NCBI GenBank assembly: GCA_002716525.1
Contig: PBBH01000030.1
Location: forward strand, 47,645 to 53,564
Source: Fidelibacterota bacterium
Lineage (GTDB): Bacteria > Fidelibacterota > Marinisomatia > Marinisomatales > TCS55
Direction: 5' to 3'
DNA: 5,920 nucleotides
This document shows positions 1-5,878 of the stretch, one piece after another (positions within the stretch are counted from its first letter, which is position 1; every line of letters begins with the position of its first letter). The notes below the pieces were generated by a model. That model saw only the letters and a list, made by a program, of their open reading frames with translations, searched no databases and had not been told where the DNA came from. A program made the position numbers and the translations under genes.

Positions 1-596
1 ATTTCACCGTGTTTTACACCATTATTAAAATGAACCTGTCTTGCTTTAGTTTGATTCTCATTCCACCAAAGCCATTTTCTATCTGGAAGGTTGTTGACAT
101 AGTAGCCATTTACTTTTTTTTCTCCACTTGCATAAAATTCAATGAATTTTCCATTTAGTTTTCCTTCAATATAGTCTCGCTTAATAAGAACGATGCCATT
201 TGAATAAAGGGTTGACTTCCCATGCAGTCTACTATTTTGATATGTATGTATTGAATCCAGTTTACCTGCGGTATCATACCAATACCATTTCCCGCTTTGG
301 CTTCCATTCTCGTATCGACCCTTTATGGATATTGCTGCATTTTTTGTGTACGCTAGATACTTTCCATCCTTTCGACCATTATTAATATCAACTTCTGATT
401 TCTTTCTGCCATTCGAATAATATTCAATCCGTTTAATGATTTGCCCTGAGCTGCCTTTTCCTTTCATCAATTCAACAGTCTTTTCCTTGTTATCAGGATA
501 CCGTTCTACAATATGTAAAGAAGGGGCGCAGTTAGATAAAAAAATACCGGCAATCATAAATAATATGTGAAATCTCATAGACATAAAATTAGCCAT
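1..596 (-). CDS. MORN-repeat (YwqK-like) lipoprotein, 3' end cut off by the window edge
   Basis: An uninterrupted minus-strand frame runs from ATG at 596 to the left edge and gives 198 residues with no stop. The N-terminus is a signal peptide, MRFHILFMIAGIFLSNC counted from Met7, with a lipobox-like FLSNC and the putative lipidated cysteine at residue 23. Asn at -1 is less usual than Gly, Ala or Ser. From about residue 56 the protein consists of about six repeats of roughly 24 residues with aromatic, NG/SG and G-K-[WFY] positions. Examples are ENGSQSGKWYWY, NSRLHGKSTLY, IEGKLNGKFIEFY and NNGVKHGE. This is the MORN_2 pattern found in proteins automatically named YwqK-family antitoxins. A toxin role is not implied: this copy looks like a surface or periplasmic lipoprotein of unknown function. 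The start is uncertain among Met1 (596), Met5 (584) and Met7 (578), because none has a clear Shine-Dalgarno site. Met7 gives the most typical signal peptide. The gene is divergent from pntA. Confidence 0.85.
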   Translation of the reverse strand, partial: MANFMSMRFHILFMIAGIFLSNCAPSLHIVERYPDNKEKTVELMKGKGSSGQIIKRIEYYSNGRKKSEVDINNGRKDGKYLAYTKNAAISIKGRYENGSQSGKWYWYDTAGKLDSIHTYQNSRLHGKSTLYSNGIVLIKRDYIEGKLNGKFIEFYASGEKKVNGYYVNNLPDRKWLWWNENQTKARQVHFNNGVKHGE

Positions 597-633
597 GAAA
601 GGCTACAGTAAAAATCTTGAAATCAAAATGAGA

Positions 634-639
634 ATTGTA
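634..639 (-). promoter_or_regulatory. Candidate -10 of the divergent lipoprotein gene
   Basis: On the minus strand, 639-634 reads TACAAT, one mismatch from TATAAT. It would place transcription about 30 nt upstream of the lipoprotein ATG at 596. No recognisable -35 lies 16-18 nt upstream. The minus strand also has TCATTTTG at 631-624, a near match to TAnnTTTG, which is an alternative. Either choice would put both divergent promoters inside the same 100-bp gap. Confidence 0.2.
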
Positions 640-661
640 AGGGTCAGTTTTCCTAAATTTG
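634..661 (+). promoter_or_regulatory. Candidate pntA promoter with Bacteroidota-type -7 element
   Basis: TAAATTTG at 654-661 matches the Bacteroidota sigma-ABfr -7 consensus TAnnTTTG exactly. An ATTG at 634-637 could serve as an imperfect -33 TTTG, but the spacing is shorter than usual. A start near 668 would leave a leader of about 29 nt before the pntA ATG, with its AGGGA ribosome-binding site at 686-690. No good sigma-70 pair was found on this strand: TTGAAA at 617-622 has no matching -10. An eight-base pattern with two free positions can occur by chance in AT-rich DNA. Confidence 0.35.
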
Positions 662-696
662 CGGGCTGTTTAAGAAAAAATTAACAGGGATTAAGC

Positions 697-1833
697 ATGA
701 TCGCAGCAGTTTTAAAGGAAACCATCACCGGCGAAAAACGCGTTGCCGCCACACCAAAAACAGTTAAAGAACTGATTACTAGTGGCATAACGGTGCGCGT
801 GCAATCTGCTGCAGGAGAAGATTCATTTTTCTCTGATCAAGATTATCAAAACGCTGGGGCCGAAGTGGTTACTGAAATAACCGATCTATTAAATGGTGTA
901 GATATAGTTTTAAAGGTTGCTCCGGCCACTTTGGAAGAAATGGCTGCGATGCCCGATGGTATAACTTATATTTCACTTTTCCAAACCACCAAACGGGCAG
1001 AGCAAGTAAGAAAGCTTTCGGCAAAAAATATTACAGGTTTTTCCATGCACCTCATTCCTCGAACAACACTGGCACAAAGTATGGATGCAATAAGCTCACA
1101 GGCAAATATTGCTGGATATAAATCCGTATTGATAGGAGCTGCTCACTTGCCCGTATATATGCCTCTGTTAATGACAGCAGCAGGCACAATCCCGCCTGCA
1201 AAAGTACTGATTCTCGGCGCAGGGGTCACAGGATTACAGGCAATTGCTACTGCAAAACGACTTGGAGCACAAGTAGAATCATTTGATGTTCGTCCCGAAG
1301 TCAAAGAAGAGGTGGAATCTCTCGGAGCAAAATTTGTTGCTGTTGAGTCTGATGGAAATGATGGTGTTGGTGAAGGTGGTTACGCAAAAGAAACCTCAGA
1401 AGATTATAAAATTCGTCAACGAGAAATGATAAAAAAGCATATTGCTAAATCAAATTTAGTCATTACCACAGCATTGGTTCCTGGGCGTCCGGCACCTTTA
1501 CTAATCCCAACGGAAATGGTGAATGGAATGAAACCGGGCTCGGTGATTATGGATCTGGCAGCTGAAAATGGCGGTAACTGTGAATTGACAAAAGGCGGGG
1601 AAATAATTAATTATAATGGAGTAATGATTGATGGTACTATAAATCTGCCTTCATCCATGCAGGTGCACGCTTCTCAGTTGTACGCAAAAAATATTTTCTC
1701 CTTTGTTACTTATTTAATTAAAGAAGGTCAATTAAACATTGATGAGGAAGATGAAATTATTTCAGGTGCCATGTTTACGCACCAGGGAAAAATCACGCAC
1801 AAACCTACCCTCGAAGCGATAAACAACTTATAA
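697..1833 (+). CDS. pntA: NAD(P) transhydrogenase subunit alpha part 1 (PntAA, NAD(H)-binding domain I)
   Basis: This is the soluble NAD(H)-binding component (dI) of the proton-translocating transhydrogenase. It works at the cytoplasmic face and passes hydride from NADH to NADP+ bound on PntB. The 378 residues match the short alpha-1 form (Rhodospirillum rubrum type, about 384), not the fused E. coli alpha of about 510. Visible family signatures are R122, Q127, D130 and S133 in the PRTTLAQSMDAISS stretch, and the Rossmann motif GAGVTG at 174-179. D197 in SFDVRPEV binds the adenine ribose. The mobile loop is at about 222-232, with Tyr229 in GEGGYAKE. These follow the R. rubrum residues with an offset of 5-6. 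Alanine dehydrogenase shares this fold, but the following pntAB and pntB settle the assignment. AGGGA at 686-690 sits 6 nt before ATG 697 and supports this start. It is the first gene of a tight pnt cluster. Confidence 0.97.
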   Translation: MIAAVLKETITGEKRVAATPKTVKELITSGITVRVQSAAGEDSFFSDQDYQNAGAEVVTEITDLLNGVDIVLKVAPATLEEMAAMPDGITYISLFQTTKRAEQVRKLSAKNITGFSMHLIPRTTLAQSMDAISSQANIAGYKSVLIGAAHLPVYMPLLMTAAGTIPPAKVLILGAGVTGLQAIATAKRLGAQVESFDVRPEVKEEVESLGAKFVAVESDGNDGVGEGGYAKETSEDYKIRQREMIKKHIAKSNLVITTALVPGRPAPLLIPTEMVNGMKPGSVIMDLAAENGGNCELTKGGEIINYNGVMIDGTINLPSSMQVHASQLYAKNIFSFVTYLIKEGQLNIDEEDEIISGAMFTHQGKITHKPTLEAINNL

Positions 1834-1842
1834 GGATTCATT

Positions 1843-2115
1843 ATGGAAATCATTAACATCATCACCGTATTTATCCTAGCCATATTTGTTGGGTTTGAAA
1901 TTATTACCAAAGTTCCACCTACCTTGCATACGCCGCTCATGTCAGGCTCCAATGCGATTTCAGGTATCGCGATTGTGGGTGCGATTATTTCTACCAAAGT
2001 CGGCGGTGAAATCGGAACCTGGCTAGGGCTGGTCGCAGTGATCTTTGCTACCATTAATTGTGTTGGTGGTTTTATGGTAACTGATCGTATGCTAAAAATG
2101 TTTAAGCGAAAATAA
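1843..2115 (+). CDS. pntAB: NAD(P) transhydrogenase subunit alpha part 2 (PntAB, small membrane subunit)
   Basis: This 90-residue integral membrane protein forms part of the proton channel domain (dII) together with PntB. Three hydrophobic segments are visible, at about residues 3-22, 35-52 and 57-80, followed by a basic tail (KMFKRK) on the cytoplasmic side. The diagnostic loop and helix start VPPTLHTPLMSGSNAISG lies at residues 24-41. It contains His29 within HTPLMS, a stretch nearly invariant in transhydrogenase alpha chains. The first bases of the ribosome-binding site AAGGA (1832-1836) are the last two bases of the pntA stop, and the site is 6 nt before the ATG, so translation is likely coupled to pntA. 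In E. coli this segment is fused to the alpha chain. The separate gene here defines the three-subunit architecture. Confidence 0.95.
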   Translation: MEIINIITVFILAIFVGFEIITKVPPTLHTPLMSGSNAISGIAIVGAIISTKVGGEIGTWLGLVAVIFATINCVGGFMVTDRMLKMFKRK

Positions 2116-2117
2116 GT

Positions 2118-3506
2118 ATGGGATATACAGATATCGCTTACGTCATTGCCGCTATACTTTTTATACTGGGTATAAAGAAACTCAGTTCACCCAAGACTGC
2201 ACGTAATGGTAATACAATTGCATCTATCGGTATGCTGATTGCCATTATTGCAACAGTTGTTTCACCTGGATCTGGGATAGAACTTGATTTCAAACTAATT
2301 GCAATTGGGATGATTATTGGATCGATAATTGGAGCCACATTTGCTATTCGCGTACAGATGACACAGATGCCGCAAATGGTAGCAATTTTTAACGGGTTTG
2401 GTGGCGGTGCTTCAGCCTTAGTGGCATCAGCAGAATATTTCAATAAGTTTGGTACAGTTGATCAAACCACATTTCTTACCGCAACCATCATCCTTACTGT
2501 ATTTATAGGCACGTTGACATTGACTGGCAGTTTTATTGCCTTTGGTAAACTGCAGGGATTCATCAGCGGTAAACCAATCGTATTCCCAGGACAACAAGCT
2601 ATCAATGGTTTCCTAACATTGGCACTGGTGGTTATGGGTGTATCTGTTTGCATAGGTGGCGGACAGGAGATGAATATGTTCTATGGTGTCTTAATTCTTG
2701 CTGCTATTTTAGGGATCACCTTGACAATTCCCATTGGTGGTGCGGATATGCCTGTAATAATCTCACTGTTAAACTCTTATTCAGGCGTTGCTGCTGCAGC
2801 CACTGGATTTGTCCTGATGAATAATGGACTAATCATTTCTGGCGCCCTTGTAGGTGCTTCAGGTTTGATTCTCACTAATATCATGTGTAAAGGAATGAAT
2901 CGATCGTTGGCGAATGTAATTTTCGGTGCAGTTGGCCTGGAGCAAGAATCCGTAGCTGGTTCAGATAAGCAGATAAAAGTGAAGTCTACCACAACTGAAG
3001 AAGCGGCCATGATATTGGAAGCAGCAGATAAAGTGATTATCGTGCCAGGATACGGATTGGCAGTAGCCCAGGCACAACACGCAGTCCGTGAGGTTGCAGA
3101 CCTGCTGGAATCCATGGGAAAAAAGGTATTATATGCTATTCATCCTGTGGCAGGCCGGATGCCCGGACACATGAATGTATTATTGGCAGAAGCAAATGTA
3201 CCATATGAACAGTTGAAAGATCTGGGCGATGTCAACCCGGAATTCGATGATTGTGACGTGGCCATTGTCCTTGGTGCAAACGATGTGGTCAATCCCGCTT
3301 CCCGTCATGATACCTCCAGCCCAATCTACGGTATGCCCATCTTAGATGTAGATAAATCCCGTACCGTAATTGTGAATAAACGTACAATGAATCCAGGGTT
3401 CGCCGGCATTCAAAATGAGTTATTTGGTTTTGATAATACAGTGATGGTATTTGGCGATGCGAAAGAAATGCTCACCACCCTATACAAAGATTTGAAAGAA
3501 TTATAA
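2118..3506 (+). CDS. pntB: NAD(P) transhydrogenase subunit beta (PntB)
   Basis: PntB carries the rest of the proton channel and the NADP(H)-binding domain III. The enzyme couples inward proton flow to NADPH formation from NADH. It has 462 residues, the normal family length. About nine hydrophobic helices occupy residues 4-255. They include MTQMPQMVAIFNGFGGG (81-97) and GGADMPVIISLLNSYSG (207-223), with D210 and N219 equivalent to the E. coli channel residues D213 and N222. Domain III follows a linker at about 285-300. It contains VPGYGLAVAQAQ (309-320), IHPVAGRMPGHMN (341-353), GANDVVNPA (386-394, with D389) and KRTMNPGFAG (421-430, with K421 and R422 for the NADP 2'-phosphate). Asn92 stands where E. 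coli beta has His91. The ATG is only 2 nt after the pntAB stop and has just a purine-rich AAAATAAG stretch before it, so coupled translation is likely. Confidence 0.97.
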   Translation: MGYTDIAYVIAAILFILGIKKLSSPKTARNGNTIASIGMLIAIIATVVSPGSGIELDFKLIAIGMIIGSIIGATFAIRVQMTQMPQMVAIFNGFGGGASALVASAEYFNKFGTVDQTTFLTATIILTVFIGTLTLTGSFIAFGKLQGFISGKPIVFPGQQAINGFLTLALVVMGVSVCIGGGQEMNMFYGVLILAAILGITLTIPIGGADMPVIISLLNSYSGVAAAATGFVLMNNGLIISGALVGASGLILTNIMCKGMNRSLANVIFGAVGLEQESVAGSDKQIKVKSTTTEEAAMILEAADKVIIVPGYGLAVAQAQHAVREVADLLESMGKKVLYAIHPVAGRMPGHMNVLLAEANVPYEQLKDLGDVNPEFDDCDVAIVLGANDVVNPASRHDTSSPIYGMPILDVDKSRTVIVNKRTMNPGFAGIQNELFGFDNTVMVFGDAKEMLTTLYKDLKEL

Positions 3507-3577
3507 TTAATCATACCCCATGGAGCGATTAATGGGTGCATCACGTTTGCTTGAATAAATAAGTTCTTTACGATCAA

Positions 3578-4198
3578 ATGAAAAAAATATACATCAATTT
3601 TCCCTTTTTAATTTTGCTGAGTTTTACAGCAATTGGTTGTCAACAAAAAGGAACTCAAACCATGCCAGATAATAAATTAGAGATAGCCACGCTTGGTGGC
3701 GGTTGCTTTTGGTGCGTCGAAGCTGTTTATGAACGAGTTGAAGGCGTAAAAGACGTTATATCAGGCTATGCTGGTGGTCATACAAAAAACCCCACTTACA
3801 AAGATGTTACTTCAGGGGAAACTGGCCATACAGAAGTATGCCAAATCCACTTTGATCCCAATGAGATCACTTATGATGAAATATTGAACATATTTTGGCA
3901 GGCTCATGATCCAACCACATTGAATAGACAGGGCAATGACTTCGGTACCCAGTACCGCTCTGCTATTTACTACCATAATGCAGGCCAAAAAGCATCAGTA
4001 ACATCGGCAATAATTAATGCAAAAAAAATGTTTAAGGATCCAATAACAACAGAAGTGGTTCCCCTAGATGTTTTCTACAAAGCGGAAGTGTACCACCAGG
4101 ATTATTTTGCCAATAATCCGAATGTGCCTTACTGTACTTTCGTGATTGCTCCAAAAATCAATAAATTGAAAAAAGCAGGTACAATTTGGAATGATTAA
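3578..4198 (+). CDS. msrA: Peptide methionine (S)-S-oxide reductase MsrA with lipoprotein signal
   Basis: MsrA reduces the S-epimer of methionine sulfoxide in proteins and free methionine sulfoxide, and is normally recycled by thioredoxin. In this 206-residue product the catalytic motif GGGCFWC is at 40-46: Cys43 is catalytic, and Cys46 replaces the glycine of the common GCFWG form. Further signatures are GYAGG (63-67), GHTEVCQI with Glu86 (83-90), the WQAHDPTTLNRQGND stretch (107-121), GTQYRS (123-128), YHQDYF (172-177) and YC with Cys186. Asp121 and Glu86 match the substrate-binding acids of the family. Residues 1-21 form a lipoprotein signal (MKKIYINFPFLILLSFTAIGC) with Cys21 as lipidation site, so this form should be exported and membrane-anchored. 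No Shine-Dalgarno site precedes ATG 3578, whereas an internal ATG at 3662 has one. It lies 71 nt after pntB with no convincing terminator between, so co-transcription is possible. No msrB domain is fused or adjacent. Confidence 0.95.
   Translation: MKKIYINFPFLILLSFTAIGCQQKGTQTMPDNKLEIATLGGGCFWCVEAVYERVEGVKDVISGYAGGHTKNPTYKDVTSGETGHTEVCQIHFDPNEITYDEILNIFWQAHDPTTLNRQGNDFGTQYRSAIYYHNAGQKASVTSAIINAKKMFKDPITTEVVPLDVFYKAEVYHQDYFANNPNVPYCTFVIAPKINKLKKAGTIWND
3648..3652 (+). promoter_or_regulatory. Internal ribosome-binding site before the second msrA ATG
   Basis: AAGGA lies 9 nt upstream of the in-frame ATG at 3662, which is codon 29 of msrA. Starting there would give a 178-residue protein beginning MPDNKLEIATLGGGCFWC. 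It keeps the whole catalytic domain and loses the lipoprotein signal. The site is better than anything in front of ATG 3578 and resembles those used by pntA and pntAB. It may also be a chance consequence of the Lys-Gly codons AAA AAG GGA-like context after the lipidated cysteine. Confidence 0.4.
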
Positions 4199-4201
4199 TC
4201 C

Positions 4202-4711
4202 TTGCCTGTTTTAGAAACAGACCGGTTAATTTTATCTGAATTAAAGCCTGAGGATGATCAATTTATTCTCGGGCTATTAAATGATCCTGACTTCCTAACG
4301 CATATTGGCGATAAAAGGGTTCAAAACCTGGATGATGCTGTCCATTATATTGAAACTGGCCCACGCGTCAATTATGCTGACCATGGGCATGGTCTTTATA
4401 AAGTGAGCTTAAAAGATGGCACTCCCATTGGAATATGCGGTTTACTATACCGAGATAATTTGGATGACCCGGATATTGGTTTTGCCACTCTACCAGAATT
4501 CAGGAAAAATGGATATACATTGGAAGCGGCAAAAGCAGCTATAAAAGATGGATTTGATCGATTCAATTATAACCGAATAGTAGGTATCACATCTAAAGAG
4601 AATGTGGCCTCAATACGGTTATTGGAAAAATTAGGTTTATTTTATGAAAAGATGGTCCAGATTGATCCAAATGGTGAACCAATCCAATTATACGCCATTC
4701 ATTTCAGTTAG
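4202..4711 (+). CDS. GNAT-family N-acetyltransferase (RimJ/RimL-like), TTG start
   Basis: This 169-residue protein has the Acetyltransf_3 layout. The N-terminus is VLETDRLILSEL (3-14). A central strand KVSLKDGTPIGICGLLYR (67-84) is followed by DIGFATLPEFRKNGY (91-105), which holds the acetyl-CoA pyrophosphate loop R101-K-N-G-Y-T. The signature NVASIRLLEKLGL is at 134-146. The fold predicts acetyl transfer from acetyl-CoA to an amine. The substrate (ribosomal protein N-terminus, amino acid, drug or other) cannot be told from sequence. The start is assigned to TTG 4202 because the msrA stop (4196-4198) is the preceding in-frame stop and the family N-terminus follows at once. There is no nearby in-frame ATG, and only a weak GGA at 4188-4190 precedes it. 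An out-of-frame ATG at 4191 overlaps the msrA end but meets TAG after seven codons. The 3' end overlaps serC by 8 bp. Confidence 0.88.
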   Translation: MPVLETDRLILSELKPEDDQFILGLLNDPDFLTHIGDKRVQNLDDAVHYIETGPRVNYADHGHGLYKVSLKDGTPIGICGLLYRDNLDDPDIGFATLPEFRKNGYTLEAAKAAIKDGFDRFNYNRIVGITSKENVASIRLLEKLGLFYEKMVQIDPNGEPIQLYAIHFS

Positions 4712-5780
4712 TCTGATATTCTTGCATAGCCTGAATCAAAGCATCTACACCCGCTTCAGGCATAGCATTATAAATCGACGCACGGAAACCTCCTACCGAT
4801 CGATGGCCTTTTAGGGACTTTAATCCCCGATGATCGCAAAAAGATAAAAAGTCTGCCTCATCTCCCTCATCTGCAAACACAAATGGTACATTCATAAGGG
4901 AACGGTCTTCCAGAGCAACAGGGCTGATGAATAAAGGGTTTCGTTCTATTTCATCGTAAAGCTTTTTGGCTTTTTGTTCATTTTTTTCTGCCATGGCTTC
5001 TACGCCACCATTTTCTTTAAGCCAACTCAAGGTTCGGTTCACAGCGTAAATAGACATGACTGGAGGAGTATTGAACATGGAGCTTTTATCCATTTGAGTT
5101 TGATAGTTCATCATCGTTGGAATGGTTCGGTCGACTTTACCAAGTATATCATCCCTGATAATTACCAAGGTGACCCCAGCCGGACCCATATTCTTCTGGG
5201 CACCTGCATAAATCAATCCGAATTGGGACACATCAATGGGACGACTAAAAATATCAGATGACATATCCGCTACTAAATAGCCATCTGCATTAATTGGCTT
5301 CGGGTATGAATACCATTGTGTGCCATAGATCGTATTATTGCTGGTGACATGTAAATAGACTGCATCTTCACTTTGGTTTACTTCTTTTGGAATATGATTG
5401 TGTACTGATTCCTTGGATGAACAGGCCACATTTACATTCCCATACAACTGAGCTTCTTTAATGGCTTTGGCTGACCACGCGCCCGTATCCGTATAGTCAG
5501 CGGTTTGGTTCTCACCTAACAAGTTCATGGGGATCATTGCAAATTGAAGAGATGCACCTCCTTGCAGAAAAAGCACATAATATTGATCGGGGACCTGTAA
5601 TAATGCACGAACCAAGGATTCCGTTTCTGCTACCATATCCATTACCGGTTTTGAACGGTGACTCATTTCCATTAGGCTTATGCCATGGCCTTGATAATCG
5701 ATAGCAGCCTTGGATGTGGCTTCTAATACGGTTGAATCCAAAACGGCTGGTCCTGCACTAAAATTGTATATTTTTGACAT
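4704..5780 (-). CDS. serC: Phosphoserine aminotransferase SerC
   Basis: SerC is a PLP-dependent class V aminotransferase that converts 3-phosphohydroxypyruvate and glutamate to phosphoserine and 2-oxoglutarate in serine biosynthesis. The same activity can serve pyridoxal phosphate synthesis. From ATG 5780 it has 358 residues, close to E. coli SerC (362). It opens with the family start SKIYNFSAGPAVLD. Signatures are MSHRSK (39-44, with His41 and Arg42), FLQGGASLQF (71-80), Trp102, TSNNTIYGTQW (146-156), ADMSSDIFSR (171-180), and YAGAQKNMGPAG (191-202) with Lys196 as Schiff-base lysine. GHRSVGGFRASIYNAMP (335-351) carries phosphate-binding His336, Arg337 and Arg343. A TTG at 5792 is in frame four codons upstream, but the ATG fits the family start exactly and is preferred. 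Only a weak GAG lies before it. It is the only gene of its pathway here, with no adjacent serA, and is convergent with the GNAT gene. Confidence 0.96.
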   Translation of the reverse strand: MSKIYNFSAGPAVLDSTVLEATSKAAIDYQGHGISLMEMSHRSKPVMDMVAETESLVRALLQVPDQYYVLFLQGGASLQFAMIPMNLLGENQTADYTDTGAWSAKAIKEAQLYGNVNVACSSKESVHNHIPKEVNQSEDAVYLHVTSNNTIYGTQWYSYPKPINADGYLVADMSSDIFSRPIDVSQFGLIYAGAQKNMGPAGVTLVIIRDDILGKVDRTIPTMMNYQTQMDKSSMFNTPPVMSIYAVNRTLSWLKENGGVEAMAEKNEQKAKKLYDEIERNPLFISPVALEDRSLMNVPFVFADEGDEADFLSFCDHRGLKSLKGHRSVGGFRASIYNAMPEAGVDALIQAMQEYQTN

Positions 5781-5806
5781 GTAATGACTCAAATAGGAGG
5801 ATAGAA

Positions 5807-5835
5807 ATTATATCGACTTCCCTATCCAACTAAAA
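5807..5835 (-). promoter_or_regulatory. Candidate serC promoter
   Basis: On the minus strand, 5812-5807 reads TATAAT, a perfect sigma-70 -10. The hexamer 17 nt upstream is TTTTAG (5835-5830), a poor -35 matching three of six bases. Transcription would begin near 5800, giving a leader of about 20 nt before ATG 5780. The position immediately downstream of the terminator at 5837-5864 fits a separately transcribed serC. Confidence 0.45.
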
Positions 5836-5836
5836 T

Positions 5837-5864
5837 AAAAAACCCCCGATTTCGGGGGTTTTTT
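5837..5864. terminator. Bidirectional intrinsic terminator
   Basis: CCCCCG (5843-5848) pairs with CGGGGG (5853-5858) around the four-base loop ATTT. Six flanking A residues (5837-5842) and six T residues (5859-5864) extend the pairing and provide a U-tract on either strand. On the minus strand it lies 15-22 nt after the stop of the gene entering from the right edge, its most likely owner, and shields serC from that gene. On the plus strand it is the first strong stop signal after the GNAT gene. Confidence 0.93.
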
Positions 5865-5878
5865 ATTGGAGAGCTTAC

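Noticed and set aside
200..385. Plus-strand open frame of 61 codons inside the left-edge region
   Set aside because: It lies antisense to a minus-strand frame that is open for 198 codons and has a lipoprotein signal and regular repeats. The plus-strand product shows no recognisable features.
1728..3115. Minus-strand open frames at 1728-2054, 2138-2443, 2462-2653 and 2777-3115
   Set aside because: They are antisense to pntA, pntAB and pntB, whose conserved motifs run without interruption. They have low-complexity composition and no start signals or family motifs.
3517..3536. CCCAT/ATGGG inverted repeat after pntB as a terminator
   Set aside because: The stem is only 5 bp with a 10-nt loop and no T-tract follows, so it cannot be supported as a terminator.
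4974..5261. Plus-strand open frame of 95 codons
   Set aside because: It is antisense to the conserved core of serC, including the PLP lysine region, and its product shows nothing recognisable.
5781..5792. Extended serC start at TTG 5792
   Set aside because: The four extra residues (MSHY) are not part of the usual SerC start, whereas ATG 5780 gives the typical SKIYNFSAGPAVLD beginning.
5795..5800. Perfect AGGAGG on the plus strand upstream of serC
   Set aside because: No plus-strand start codon with an open frame follows at a suitable distance, and the terminator comes soon after. On the serC strand this reads CCTCCT and cannot serve as its ribosome-binding site.
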